Positions 9,685-18,266 of a DNA stretch of 64,000 bases are shown in pieces. Made by a program: the position numbers and the translations under genes. The notes under the pieces were generated by a model. It did not search any database and had not been told where the DNA came from. It worked only from the letters and a program-made list of their open reading frames with translations. Every line of letters begins with the position of its first letter. Positions within the stretch are counted from its first letter, which is position 1. The DNA comes from Actinomycetes bacterium (GTDB lineage Bacteria > Actinomycetota > Acidimicrobiia > Acidimicrobiales > SZUA-35): contig JAJRQY010000157.1 in assembly GCA_024280015.1 (NCBI GenBank), positions 62,001 to 126,000 on the forward strand, in the 5' to 3' direction.

Positions 9685-10560
9685 ATGAGTTCTCCCCAAT
9701 GGTCAAGCCAGTCAGTCCCGGCCTTTGTGCCCGCCACCCAAACTGACTCATCACCCAAGCCAACAAAGAGAGCGGCCGCCGCGGTCGGTATCGCTGCCCT
9801 CGCCCTTGCCGGTGCTGGCTTTGTCGGGATCAGGGGATCTGACAACGGATCTAACGCCAACGAGATTGCGACCCCAGCAGCACCAGCCCAAGCCAATCCC
9901 GTCAAGTCCGCTCCAGATCCTGAAACCGAAGCCGCCCCGGCAACGAACAACACGACCACTTCGACCCTTGACTCAGGGGGCACAACCGCTGAGTCCTCCG
10001 AGCAGGCCACCGAAACAACCGACGCCAGCAACACCGATACGGACCCAACTCGTCGCGCGGTCATGTCTGGTGGAATTGTCTATCTGCGTGGCGCGGTTCC
10101 GAGCCAAGAAATTGCCGACGCCATTCAAGCTAAGGCGGCCGCGGTCCTTGGGGCTGATCGAGTCGTCGTCGAATACGTGATCGATCCGACCGTCGAGCTC
10201 TCGCTCTCAGCCCCCCTGGTCGTTGAGGATGTCATCTTGTTCGAGTACGGGTCAGCATCCATCAACCCCCAGTTCTTCCCCCTGCTCGATCTTGGTATTG
10301 CGCTCATGTACCAGACCCCCAGCGTCGTGATCACCGTGGTCGGCCATACCGATAGTGACGGCAGCTCTGATTTCAACCAACGACTGTCCGAGAAAAGGGC
10401 TGCGGCGGTCATCAGTTACTGGGTAGCAAACGGAGTGGCTGAACACCAGTTCGAAAGCATAAGTCTGGGCGAAACCCAGCCAGCCGCCGACGATTCTTCT
10501 GAGGCCGGGGCACAGTCCAACCGTCGAGTTGAATTCATCATTTCCGGACTGCTGGACTGA
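9685..10560 (+). CDS. Membrane-anchored OmpA-domain protein with BON-like region
   Basis: The 291-residue protein has a short cytoplasmic N-terminus containing VPAFVPAT. One transmembrane helix (AAVGIAALALAGAGFVGI) follows, then a long Ser/Thr/Pro/Glu-rich linker. A BON-like stretch (IVYLRGAVPSQEIADAIQ) leads to a C-terminal OmpA peptidoglycan-binding domain (VVGHTDSDGSSDFNQRLSEKR, NRRVEF). Such proteins tether the membrane to peptidoglycan. It is the first gene of a three-gene envelope cluster and shares an upstream module with the next gene. No function beyond cell-wall anchoring can be stated. Confidence 0.8.
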   Translation: MSSPQWSSQSVPAFVPATQTDSSPKPTKRAAAAVGIAALALAGAGFVGIRGSDNGSNANEIATPAAPAQANPVKSAPDPETEAAPATNNTTTSTLDSGGTTAESSEQATETTDASNTDTDPTRRAVMSGGIVYLRGAVPSQEIADAIQAKAAAVLGADRVVVEYVIDPTVELSLSAPLVVEDVILFEYGSASINPQFFPLLDLGIALMYQTPSVVITVVGHTDSDGSSDFNQRLSEKRAAAVISYWVANGVAEHQFESISLGETQPAADDSSEAGAQSNRRVEFIISGLLD

Positions 10561-10630
10561 TCTCCCGCTGGAGGAGTTCCGTCACAATGGCGGGACAGCC
10601 TTTCGGCCTATGAGCGGCCCAACTTGATAG

Positions 10631-10700
10631 GTGATCTCACCTTTTGCACTCTCAGGCCTGGCCCCCAACCGCTCTCTGTGGGTATTCTGCACGTTCCGTG
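10631..10700 (+). promoter_or_regulatory. Shared upstream module, copy 2 (before EccC-like gene)
   Basis: This matches copy 1 at 9555. GTGATCTCACCTTTT is here embedded in a longer inverted repeat, AGGTGA-TC-TCACCT. The TCTGTG-nnn-ATTCTGCACGTTCCGTGG block starts 44 bases further on, against 45 in copy 1. The start codon lies 108 bases beyond the block. Confidence 0.6.
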
Positions 10701-10807
10701 GTAGTTGGGCTTGGTTAGCAATCTGATCAAGCCCAGGCATCGGGGAAGTAATGCGATGAGGTGCATCCTGATGCGGAGCACAGGTAGACGTGGAGCAGGT
10801 GTAACGG

Positions 10808-12673
10808 GTGGAGACCAAGAGCGATGCCGGTCGAATTGATGATGACCGCCTAGTGGATGATCGTCCAGAGGAGAGTCCGGGTGACCCGGTGGTCGAGCTG
10901 CGCCATGAGGCCGGCCTAAGCGCTGGCCAGACAATGCATCTCAGTATTGGCCGCTATGAGTTTGGGCCTACTGTCGGCGGAGCCGGTGGCCTACAAGCAG
11001 GCCAGCCGAGTGTCGTGAGCTTTGAGATTGATGTCCTTGGGGCGGATGAAATCGTCCTGTCCCCACGCGGCATCGAGATCAAGATCGATGGACGACCAAC
11101 AGTCAGTCCACAGAACGTCGCCCACGGACAGGTCATTCAGGCCGGAGCGGATCACTTCGTTGTCGGCAAGCCAGACGACTTTGTCGCCCTCACACGTCAA
11201 CCCCAGCCAAAGATCACCATCCCTCGGGTCACCGACCCTGAATTCGGATCGACCGTTCCGTTTATCTGGCTCTGGCTTGGGCTGATCTTGCTTGGAGTGC
11301 TGCTCTTCATTCTGGTGGCGAAACCCTGGCTTCTTCTCGCCCTCATCGGCGTTGCGCTAGCCGCCTACTCCTGGCAGAGACGCCGCAAGCAAGACGAAGC
11401 CGAACAGCTCGCTCATACGCGGGCCCTTGAGCGTGCCAATAATCAACTGGCAAAGGAACTTACGGAATCTCGAAATCGCATGTCACGACAATGCCGAGCC
11501 GCTCACTTCTCGCCAACAAATGTCGTGACCGGCACCGAGGAGATCGGTTCTACTGATGCTCGTTCTGAGCGGACGGGCCGTATCCATATCGCCATCGGCT
11601 TCGGCGATGTTTCTTGGCAACCACCCGTTTCTGACCGCCCAAAGGCCGGCTGGGACTACCAAGCCCTCGTCCAGGAGTATTCCAGCTTGAGTGCGGTGCC
11701 CTACCTGCTTGATGTCGAAGCCGGTCCGCTGGGATTGGTTGGCCCACCCGAGGCCATTGCTGCAGTCGCTCGCTACCTGAGTCACGCCACCGAATCAGTC
11801 TCCGGAAAAACCCTGAGAATCCAGTCACCAACCTCGGCAAAGTCTTTCGCCAACGGACCCGACTCCGGACGAACCCTCTACCTGGCGCAAGATCAGACGG
11901 AGATTCCACCCGAGTGCCTACACACCGTCATTGTGGACAATGCAGGCTTTGCCACCGTCAAGACTGGTGCTGGCGAGGTTGTGGCGACTGATCTTGTTCC
12001 GCACGGCTTAGCGGACCTAGCCTTGGCACCGACCACGATCTACACCCGGGTTGGCTCCAAGAGAGCCGAAGCATCCACGGCTGTGTCTGACCCTTCCAAG
12101 GAATCCGTCGATACTTCTGCCGATGAAATTCTGGCCCTGGCTAGTTCCTCAACCACCACGAGGAAGGCCAAAACAGGCAAGCCGGGTCACTTTGGCGGCG
12201 TCCAGCTCTACACCAGCGATAGCCAGATCCGGTCCAAGGAGCTTCTCGCCGGAATTGGTCTTGAACTTGCCTACCGACGGTCCACTGCTCGACTCTCTCT
12301 GACGGTTCTCGATTCCGGAGACCGCGGGCTGGTTCGCCTCTCCCAACTCCCTCACTGTGTTGGCTATGCCGCCATCGATGATGAGGAAGACTTCAGTGCC
12401 TCCATCGCACGGCTATCAAAGGTGCTTGACCACCCAAGCGAGCAGCTCCAGGTCATCCTGGCCAGCGAGTTCCCTCGACTCATCGCCTTTCTCCAGCTGA
12501 GTGGGCGTCAGACAATGGCTGATCATCTGCTGGACCTCGCCCGGCAAACCGAGCAGGACCGCCTTGTTCTCGTCGCCTCGGCCACCACCGGTGAATCAGA
12601 AAGCACGCAGCGACTACAGCCCGCGAGTAACATCACCCGGTCAGTCTCTCTCCTCCGAGAAAGCGCGTTGTGA
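10808..12673 (+). CDS. EccC/FtsK-SpoIIIE-like membrane protein with FHA-like N-terminus and degenerate ATPase
   Basis: Residues about 25-130 resemble the FHA-like cytoplasmic domain found at the N-terminus of actinobacterial FtsK/EccC proteins. Two adjacent membrane helices follow (IWLWLGLILLGVLLFILV and LLLALIGVALAAYSW), then a coiled segment. The next region matches the EccC pre-ATPase part (IAIGFGDVSW, GPLGLVGPPEAIAAVARYL). The C-terminal third looks like an FtsK ATPase core (LPHCVGYAAIDDEEDF), but the expected GxxGxGKS is replaced by a non-nucleotide-binding sequence around QLYTSDSQIRSK. At 621 residues it is about half the size of EccC. Its stop overlaps the start of the next gene. Start is GTG. 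A structural rather than motor role is inferred. Confidence 0.65.
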   Translation: METKSDAGRIDDDRLVDDRPEESPGDPVVELRHEAGLSAGQTMHLSIGRYEFGPTVGGAGGLQAGQPSVVSFEIDVLGADEIVLSPRGIEIKIDGRPTVSPQNVAHGQVIQAGADHFVVGKPDDFVALTRQPQPKITIPRVTDPEFGSTVPFIWLWLGLILLGVLLFILVAKPWLLLALIGVALAAYSWQRRRKQDEAEQLAHTRALERANNQLAKELTESRNRMSRQCRAAHFSPTNVVTGTEEIGSTDARSERTGRIHIAIGFGDVSWQPPVSDRPKAGWDYQALVQEYSSLSAVPYLLDVEAGPLGLVGPPEAIAAVARYLSHATESVSGKTLRIQSPTSAKSFANGPDSGRTLYLAQDQTEIPPECLHTVIVDNAGFATVKTGAGEVVATDLVPHGLADLALAPTTIYTRVGSKRAEASTAVSDPSKESVDTSADEILALASSSTTTRKAKTGKPGHFGGVQLYTSDSQIRSKELLAGIGLELAYRRSTARLSLTVLDSGDRGLVRLSQLPHCVGYAAIDDEEDFSASIARLSKVLDHPSEQLQVILASEFPRLIAFLQLSGRQTMADHLLDLARQTEQDRLVLVASATTGESESTQRLQPASNITRSVSLLRESAL

Positions 12674-12891
12674 TGAACACTCGTCAAACCCCACCTCGCT
12701 CAACTCCAGTATTCGTGCCCTCAGCAGCGAAACCCGTTCCCGCGAATGGACCCTCACGAAAAACCCTGGCCTTGATGGGGGTTGGTGTGCTCGTACTGGT
12801 CATCGCCGGATACTTCACTCTTGACCGACAACGAGCCGATACATCCCCAGTTTCCACTCTCCCTGGGATCACGATTGAAGAGTCGGGCTAG
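12670..12891 (+). CDS. Small single-pass membrane protein
   Basis: The 73-residue protein has a short Pro-rich cytoplasmic segment containing TPVFVPSA. One transmembrane helix (TLALMGVGVLVLVIAGYF) and a 20-residue exterior tail follow. The FVP motif just before the helix is also present in the OmpA-domain protein two genes upstream (VPAFVPA), suggesting a common docking or topology signal. The start GTG-ATG overlaps the preceding stop (GTGATGA), indicating translational coupling; either GTG 12670 or ATG 12673 could be used. Its stop shares a CTAG with convergent lysS. Confidence 0.7.
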   Translation: MMNTRQTPPRSTPVFVPSAAKPVPANGPSRKTLALMGVGVLVLVIAGYFTLDRQRADTSPVSTLPGITIEESG

Positions 12892-14342
12892 GCCTCGGCA
12901 ACCTTGTCTTCGTCCGCAGCCTGAGATTCTGAGGCTGGATCAAATTGCTCTGGTCGTAGAGTCGGGAATAGGACAACGTCGCGAATGGTGTGAGCATCGG
13001 CTAACAGCATCACCAGACGGTCCATACCAATGCCAAGCCCACCAGTTGGGGGCAGCCCGTACTCCATGGCCCGTAGATAGTCCTCATCAACAACCATGGC
13101 CTCGTCGTCGCCTTCGGCTTTGAGCTTGGCTTGATCCTCGAAGCGTCGTCGTTGCTCGGCAGGATCAATCAGCTCCGAGAAGGCATTGCACAACTCGCGC
13201 CCAGCGACGATTCCCTCGAACCGCTCGGTGTAGCCATCAAGACTTCGGTGGTCCCGAGATAGGGGGGATACCTCTTTGGGATAGTCGGTGACAAAAATGG
13301 GGTCCCACATCTCGCCTTCGACCATCTTCTCGTAGATCTCCAGGATGATCTTGCCCGTTCCGTAGGACTCGCGAAGCTCAACAGCAAAGCCAGAGGCAAG
13401 CGAACGAAGCTCATCCATGTCCATGTCGAGGCTCACCGATTCACCGGTGACTTCCTTAATGAGTTCGACCATTGAGGCCCGGCGCCATGGTGCGCTGAAG
13501 TCAAGCTCTCGCTCGCCGTAGGTCAGGACCGTAGTGCCGTGGATCTCCAAGCAGAGATATTCCACCAAGTTCTCGACCAGTTCCATGATGTCGCCATAAT
13601 CGGCGTACGCCTGGTACAGCTCCAACATGGTGAATTCGGGATTGTGGCGGGTGCTCATCCCCTCATTCCGGAAGACGCGGCCAATCTCGAATACTCGTTC
13701 AAAACCACCGGCGGTTAGTCGCTTCAGATACAGCTCGGGAGCAATACGCAAGAACAGTTCGGCATCCAGCGCATTGTGATGGGTCGTGAATGGCTTCGCT
13801 AATGCACCCCCTGGGATGGGATGAAGAATAGGAGTCTCAACCTCCATGAAACTCTGATCTTCCAACCAGCGCCGGGTGAGCGAAATGATTTTGGAACGCA
13901 TGACGAAGTTGTCACGGCTCTTCTCCGTGACCCACAAGTCGACATAGCGTTGACGAAATCGCATGTCCTGGTCGGTGATGCCATGGAACTTGTCGGGGAA
14001 CTGCCGCTCGGCCTTAGCGAGCACAACCCACTCCTGGACCTTGACTGACAGCTCACCCTTGCGGGTCTTCATGACCTCGCCGCTAACCCCAATCCAGTCA
14101 CCAAGTCGGAGCCCAGTGAAGTCCTCGAAATTGGGCGTGACCTTGCTGGGAGCGAAAAGTTGGATACGCCCAGAGGAGTCCTGCAGGGTGCCGAATGCCA
14201 GCTTGCCTTGCACGCGTCGCAGCATGAGGCGACCAGCAATGGTGGCATTTGTCCCGGTCTCGGTCCCGTCCTCGATCTCACCGAATTCGGCGCGCAGCGA
14301 GGCGGCCGAGGCGGTGGGTTCGAAGCGGTATGGAATGCTCAT
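12888..14342 (-). CDS. lysS: Lysyl-tRNA synthetase, class II
   Basis: The enzyme charges tRNA-Lys. The 484-residue protein has an N-terminal OB-fold anticodon-binding domain (TIAGRLMLRRVQGKLAF). The class II catalytic core carries motif 2 (FRNEGMSTRHNPEFTMLE) and motif 3 (GIGMDRLVMLL). The ATG overlaps the stop of the upstream scramblase-like gene by one base (TAATG), so the two are translationally coupled. The acidic C-terminal tail is short. Confidence 0.97.
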   Translation of the reverse strand: MSIPYRFEPTASAASLRAEFGEIEDGTETGTNATIAGRLMLRRVQGKLAFGTLQDSSGRIQLFAPSKVTPNFEDFTGLRLGDWIGVSGEVMKTRKGELSVKVQEWVVLAKAERQFPDKFHGITDQDMRFRQRYVDLWVTEKSRDNFVMRSKIISLTRRWLEDQSFMEVETPILHPIPGGALAKPFTTHHNALDAELFLRIAPELYLKRLTAGGFERVFEIGRVFRNEGMSTRHNPEFTMLELYQAYADYGDIMELVENLVEYLCLEIHGTTVLTYGERELDFSAPWRRASMVELIKEVTGESVSLDMDMDELRSLASGFAVELRESYGTGKIILEIYEKMVEGEMWDPIFVTDYPKEVSPLSRDHRSLDGYTERFEGIVAGRELCNAFSELIDPAEQRRRFEDQAKLKAEGDDEAMVVDEDYLRAMEYGLPPTGGLGIGMDRLVMLLADAHTIRDVVLFPTLRPEQFDPASESQAADEDKVAEA

Positions 14343-15265
14343 TAGTTGAAGCCTCGCTTGTCTTGCTTTAGGGCAGTGTCGATACTGAGGGCAGAAGCCA
14401 CAACCATGCTGCGCAGCGGCTCCGTCAAGGGGGCGTGGATGTGCACGACATAGTTGTCAGCCGATGTGAACATCGTCTTGGCTAGACCCTCCCACGTCTT
14501 GGTGATCCTGGCGATCTCATTTTCGTTGGCATCACGGATGGAGAAGTTCCAGGCCCGCCAGTTCTCCGCATTGATCGATCCGATCTCCTGACCGCTAACT
14601 ACCAGGCCGAAGCGAATCTTGCCAATCATGTTCTTCTGGACGATCTGTCCAACGACCCCACCCGAAGGGCCCGTGATTTCGAACTTGGATTTGAAGACCT
14701 TTGCCGGTCGCTTGATGTGCAACAGGCGGCGCCCATTGAGGTCAACAATTTCCAGCTGGTGAGTCAAGTACTGGTCGACATCGGCGACGACACGGACGAA
14801 CTTCTTCAGCTTGCTCTGGCCGACCTGGCGAATACCGCCAATCTGCTGGCCGGCAGAGTTGTAGACCGCGTATTCATTGTTGATCTCGATCAGCTTAGCT
14901 TTCTGGTTGACCACCAGAATCTGTTCACTCAACAGATCGTGGCCAGCGGGTGCTGCGGGTGCCCCTTGCTGAGCACCGGCGGCCTTGGCCATCTGGGCCT
15001 GGATCTTGCCCGGGTCGGCAGTGCCAACGGGCACATAGCCGGTCTGGTCCGCTGACCCAGGTGCACGCGGTTGGCCGGTGGGGCCAGGCACAACGGGTAC
15101 GGCTGAATCTGCCGAAATAGTCGCCGGGCCAAGCGGGTCAAGAGGATCTTGCTTGACTTGACCGTCGCTCGAAACCGACTCGGTCCAGTTACTTCCGTCC
15201 CACCAGCGGAATTCAAATCTTCCAGCCGGGTCTGGGTGCCAGTCGGCGGCCTCGGTGTTGCTCAT
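14342..15265 (-). CDS. DUF2510 plus scramblase/LURP-one-like protein
   Basis: The chosen start gives MSNTEAADWHPDPAGR, the beginning of a DUF2510 module (WHPDPAGRFEFRWWDGSNWTE). A Pro/Gly/Ala-rich linker to about residue 110 follows. The remainder resembles phospholipid-scramblase/LURP-one beta-barrel proteins: EILVVNQKAKLIEI-type opening, VGQIVQKN, and a C-terminal hydrophobic helix. A TTG 51 bases upstream gives a longer frame but lacks conservation features. Actinobacterial proteins of this kind are of unknown function. The gene is coupled to lysS by a one-base overlap. Confidence 0.75.
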   Translation of the reverse strand: MSNTEAADWHPDPAGRFEFRWWDGSNWTESVSSDGQVKQDPLDPLGPATISADSAVPVVPGPTGQPRAPGSADQTGYVPVGTADPGKIQAQMAKAAGAQQGAPAAPAGHDLLSEQILVVNQKAKLIEINNEYAVYNSAGQQIGGIRQVGQSKLKKFVRVVADVDQYLTHQLEIVDLNGRRLLHIKRPAKVFKSKFEITGPSGGVVGQIVQKNMIGKIRFGLVVSGQEIGSINAENWRAWNFSIRDANENEIARITKTWEGLAKTMFTSADNYVVHIHAPLTEPLRSMVVASALSIDTALKQDKRGFN

Positions 15266-15331
15266 GGGGTGGAGCGTACTGGTGTAGCCCTTCTCCCACC
15301 TCGCGAGATTGGGCAACCGATGGCGGGAACC

Positions 15332-15892
15332 TCAGCCCTCGTCAGCTTCAACTGCTGGAACTTCACTGAGCACCGCTGGTTCGAAGACCTGGCCAGCCAT
15401 GGCTGCCGCCTGGGCGACAAGGGAGCGTCCCTCCGGACCCATCTGACGGCCAAGTATGCGTTCGATCACGATGATGGCCTTGTCGGGCTCACTCACCATG
15501 CTGCTCCAAGCAAGGTAGCCACCAACGAACCCAGCTAGGCGATCACTGACCTCGTCCGCATGCATGACTATTTTCTTGCCGGCGTCCATCAGGGTTCGTA
15601 GTTCGGGATAGATCTGTAGCAGCGAGATTTCTGGATCAAGCGATGGCGAGAACGGCCAATGCTTCCATGGCATCCCCAACTCGTCGTAGCTATGAAGATT
15701 GTGGTCAGAAGGGATGAGTGACACGACAAAAGCGAAGTCGTTCTCTCGGATCCAGATGATTTCCTCTTGCCGGCGGACACGACGATGGTTGGTTCCGTAG
15801 CCACCTGGGCGCTCGCAGATTGCCAGCTGCTCACCGATGACCCATTGAAAGTGCCGCGGCTCGATCCCCTGAGCCCACTTACCTTTTGCCAT
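15332..15892 (-). CDS. Tyrosine/dual-specificity phosphatase-like protein without catalytic cysteine
   Basis: The 186-residue protein has the fold pattern of DSP phosphatases: an acidic-loop region around SLIPSDHN and a signature segment VMHADEVSDRLAGFVGGYL. In active relatives that segment reads HC-x5-DRTG-x-GYL, so the catalytic cysteine is alanine and the P-loop glycines and threonine are altered. It therefore looks like a pseudo-phosphatase or a family with another chemistry. It lies downstream of tilS on the same strand after a 164-base gap in which hpt often sits in other actinobacteria. Confidence 0.6.
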   Translation of the reverse strand: MAKGKWAQGIEPRHFQWVIGEQLAICERPGGYGTNHRRVRRQEEIIWIRENDFAFVVSLIPSDHNLHSYDELGMPWKHWPFSPSLDPEISLLQIYPELRTLMDAGKKIVMHADEVSDRLAGFVGGYLAWSSMVSEPDKAIIVIERILGRQMGPEGRSLVAQAAAMAGQVFEPAVLSEVPAVEADEG

Positions 15893-16056
15893 CTGGATGA
15901 TCCACCTTCTCGAACCCGGACCGCAGATTCGTTGTCGCCATCAACGATCTCGCTCGCTTTGAGCACCGATCTGTCTGAAAGGGTGACCATAGCGACCGAT
16001 TCGGCTGACCAGAAACTTTTGCCGACCAACAAGCAGAATTGCTACCCCTCACGTGA
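15893..16056. other. Intergenic gap between tilS and phosphatase-like gene
   Basis: Short overlapping reading frames occur on both strands, but none has a recognisable product or a clear ribosome-binding site. No terminator is obvious, so readthrough from tilS is possible. Confidence 0.4.
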
Positions 16057-16941
16057 CTACTCGAGTCGGAGAAAACCATCGCTTCGAGCGACTCGTCGTC
16101 CACCACTAAGTTCGCAGGCGATTGTTCGGTGATGGACAATCTGGAAGACCCGATCGAGTGCAGCTGAGGATGGGGGATGTCCCTCATCGTCTTGGAGCCA
16201 GCGGCGCAGGCACTGGGCAGCTACCGCGTGGGGAACTGTCTGCAAAAGCCGAGTATCCGTCGGGTCCAGATCTCCTGCTAGTTCGTCAATGGCCGTGTGC
16301 AGGCCACGGGCGCGATCAGCCGTCCTAGCCAAAAGTGGCGTCACATCACGCTGGCTAATGCTGTTCATGAGCGGTATCAGCTCGTGGCGAACGCGGTTGC
16401 GGACAAACCGAGAGTCATCGTTGGAAGGGTCTTGGACTGGATCAAAGCCAGCGAGTCGACAAAGCTCAACCGTGTCCGTCCTTCGGATTCTCAGCAAGGG
16501 ATGAATCCCCCCCGCCACCATTGCCGCCAACCCAGCCACTCCGGTTCCGCGCAGCAGATTGATCAGGAGGGTCTCGGCCTGGTCATCCGCGGTGTGGCCG
16601 GTCAGGGCATCTTGACCACAGGCGATCTTGCGAGCCTTGCGGGCACGAGCTTCCAGGTCAGGACCGTCCTCCAGCTGGACCCGTTCAGCCCGGAAACCAG
16701 CACCAAGTTGAGTGGCAGCACTATAAACCACGTCTTTTTCGGCCGCTGACCCTGTCCGGAGGCCATGATCAACATGCACCGCAGTCACCGAGAGGTCAGA
16801 CAATCGGGCAAGGATTAGCAGGGCGAGTGAGTCAGCACCGCCAGACACCGCACAGACTACTGATTCTCCCGCTTCCGGGAACAGGCAATCGTTGAGCAGT
16901 TCAAGGCCCAAGACTTGAGCGGGCTCAGGCAGGTCCAACAC
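16057..16941 (-). CDS. tilS: tRNA(Ile)-lysidine synthase
   Basis: TilS converts C34 of the CAU-anticodon tRNA-Ile to lysidine. The PP-loop VCAVSGGADSLALL lies near residue 30, followed by AVHVDHGLR, GHTADDQAETLLINLLRGTG and the conserved DPSNDDSRFVRNRVRHELIP. The frame extends to 16998, but that would overlap the upstream DUF2342 gene by 46 bases. The GTG at 16941 comes just after that stop and follows AAGAGG, so it is preferred and gives 294 residues. Adjacency to the DUF2342 zincin is the usual actinobacterial arrangement. Confidence 0.93.
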   Translation of the reverse strand: MLDLPEPAQVLGLELLNDCLFPEAGESVVCAVSGGADSLALLILARLSDLSVTAVHVDHGLRTGSAAEKDVVYSAATQLGAGFRAERVQLEDGPDLEARARKARKIACGQDALTGHTADDQAETLLINLLRGTGVAGLAAMVAGGIHPLLRIRRTDTVELCRLAGFDPVQDPSNDDSRFVRNRVRHELIPLMNSISQRDVTPLLARTADRARGLHTAIDELAGDLDPTDTRLLQTVPHAVAAQCLRRWLQDDEGHPPSSAALDRVFQIVHHRTIACELSGGRRVARSDGFLRLE

Positions 16942-16952
16942 CGGTTGGCCTC

Positions 16953-18101
16953 TTAGAAAGCGGAAGCGACGGGTTTGGCACCAGCGCGGGCGATCCACAA
17001 ATCGGGTGAGCGAATCTCATCAATACTTGGCAGCATCTCGGGTCCAGTCCAGACCTGATCAAACAGCTCTCGCCCGCCTGCGACTTCGAGAGCGTGCACA
17101 AACTTCTCACCCTCTTCGTACTGGGCTAGTTTGGCTTCGAACCCAAGGACGCGCTGGATGACCTTGTTTAATCCCTTGGCCGACTTGCGGCGCTGGCTCA
17201 TGACTCGAGCAAAGCGGGGTTGGCTGGGGATGAGGCCAGCACCAGCGCGATCCATGGTGATGTCACCGTGACCTTCGAGCAGGCTCATCAGCCCAGTCAT
17301 CTTGTCCAGGGTTGCTTTCTGTTCTGGGGAGGCCAGAAGCGATGAGATGCCGCCGTCTCGAAGCGAGCCACCACCTCCCGAAGCACTGCCGTCACCACTA
17401 CTAGACTTCCTATTGTCCAGCAGTCGTTTGAGTGTCTCACCTAACTGCTCGCCATCGGTGTCGACGGTGTCCAGCAGTTCGTTCACCAGGGACAGGAAAT
17501 GGGGTCGGAGCCAGGGAACACCAGTGAACTGGGCCCGATGGGTGCATTCGTGCAGAGCAATCCAGAGCCGGAACTCCTTGGGCGGGAAGCCATAGCTCTT
17601 TTCCAAACCGAGCACATTCGGTCCGACATAATAGACCCAGTCCTGATCTTGGGGATTGTCGTCCTCGGCAATGAGCAGGTCGTATTGGCCGATGACTCGG
17701 CCGGACATCCAGCCGAGGAGCGACCCGAGCTGCACACCGGCAGCTCGAGGGCCGACGGCTTGGGCGATGGGGTCGGTCACAGTGTCAACGATGCGGCCGA
17801 TTCGGCTCGTTGGCCCCTGAGTGGTCCCGTCTTCGATCTTGCCCAACAACGGCCGCATAAGGCGCTCAAAGCTGGCCAGGTTGGCGTCGACCCAGCCGGC
17901 GCGATCGGTGACCTTGGCCTTAGCCACACCGGAGAGCGATGGAAGACCGGTTTCGATGGCAACAAGCTCTTCGGCTTGTGCCGTCATTGGCAGGAGGTCT
18001 GGCTCTAACGATTCGGCGAGGTGGCTGTCGGCGAAGGGGTCTTTGCCTCCGACCTTGGCCGCTACGCGCCGAGCGAGGTCCCAATCAACCGATGAGGTCA
18101 C
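16953..18101 (-). CDS. DUF2342 zinc-dependent metalloprotease-like protein
   Basis: The 382-residue protein carries LWIALHECTHRAQF, an HExxH zinc-binding motif, and the long hydrophilic architecture of the DUF2342/zincin-like family found beside tilS in actinobacteria. The frame is open to 18287, but family members start near VDWDLARRVA. A GTG at 18101 (VTSSVDWDLA) shares its G with the TAG stop of a 42-codon membrane ORF (TAGTG), so that start is used. The family's biological role is not established. Confidence 0.85.
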   Translation of the reverse strand: MTSSVDWDLARRVAAKVGGKDPFADSHLAESLEPDLLPMTAQAEELVAIETGLPSLSGVAKAKVTDRAGWVDANLASFERLMRPLLGKIEDGTTQGPTSRIGRIVDTVTDPIAQAVGPRAAGVQLGSLLGWMSGRVIGQYDLLIAEDDNPQDQDWVYYVGPNVLGLEKSYGFPPKEFRLWIALHECTHRAQFTGVPWLRPHFLSLVNELLDTVDTDGEQLGETLKRLLDNRKSSSGDGSASGGGGSLRDGGISSLLASPEQKATLDKMTGLMSLLEGHGDITMDRAGAGLIPSQPRFARVMSQRRKSAKGLNKVIQRVLGFEAKLAQYEEGEKFVHALEVAGGRELFDQVWTGPEMLPSIDEIRSPDLWIARAGAKPVASAF

Positions 18102-18229
18102 TACGGCTTTCTGGGGTATTTCGGGTTCTGGACCTTCTGTAAATACCCAACGACGAGGGCGAGAATAAGCCCAACGCTGCCGAAGGAGAGGAAGAAACCG
18201 ATCCACCAATGCCAAATCACTGCGAACAT
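18101..18229 (-). CDS. 42-residue single-pass membrane protein upstream of DUF2342 gene
   Basis: The short frame reads MFAVIWHWWIGFF and continues with LSFGSVGLILALVVGYL, one clear transmembrane helix. It ends in a basic tail (QKVQNPKYPRKP). Its TAG stop overlaps the GTG start of the DUF2342 gene by one base, which argues for real translation and coupling. GGAG abuts the ATG at 18229; a GTG at 18220 has better spacing (nine bases) and may be the true start. Function unknown. Confidence 0.65.
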   Translation of the reverse strand: MFAVIWHWWIGFFLSFGSVGLILALVVGYLQKVQNPKYPRKP

Positions 18230-18266
18230 CTCCAGAGTGTAGAGCGTTATCGGACCGCATCGCGAT

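Noticed and set aside
16942..16998. Longer TilS N-terminus
   Set aside because: It would overlap the DUF2342 gene by 46 bases and adds no conserved sequence; GTG 16941 has a Shine-Dalgarno.
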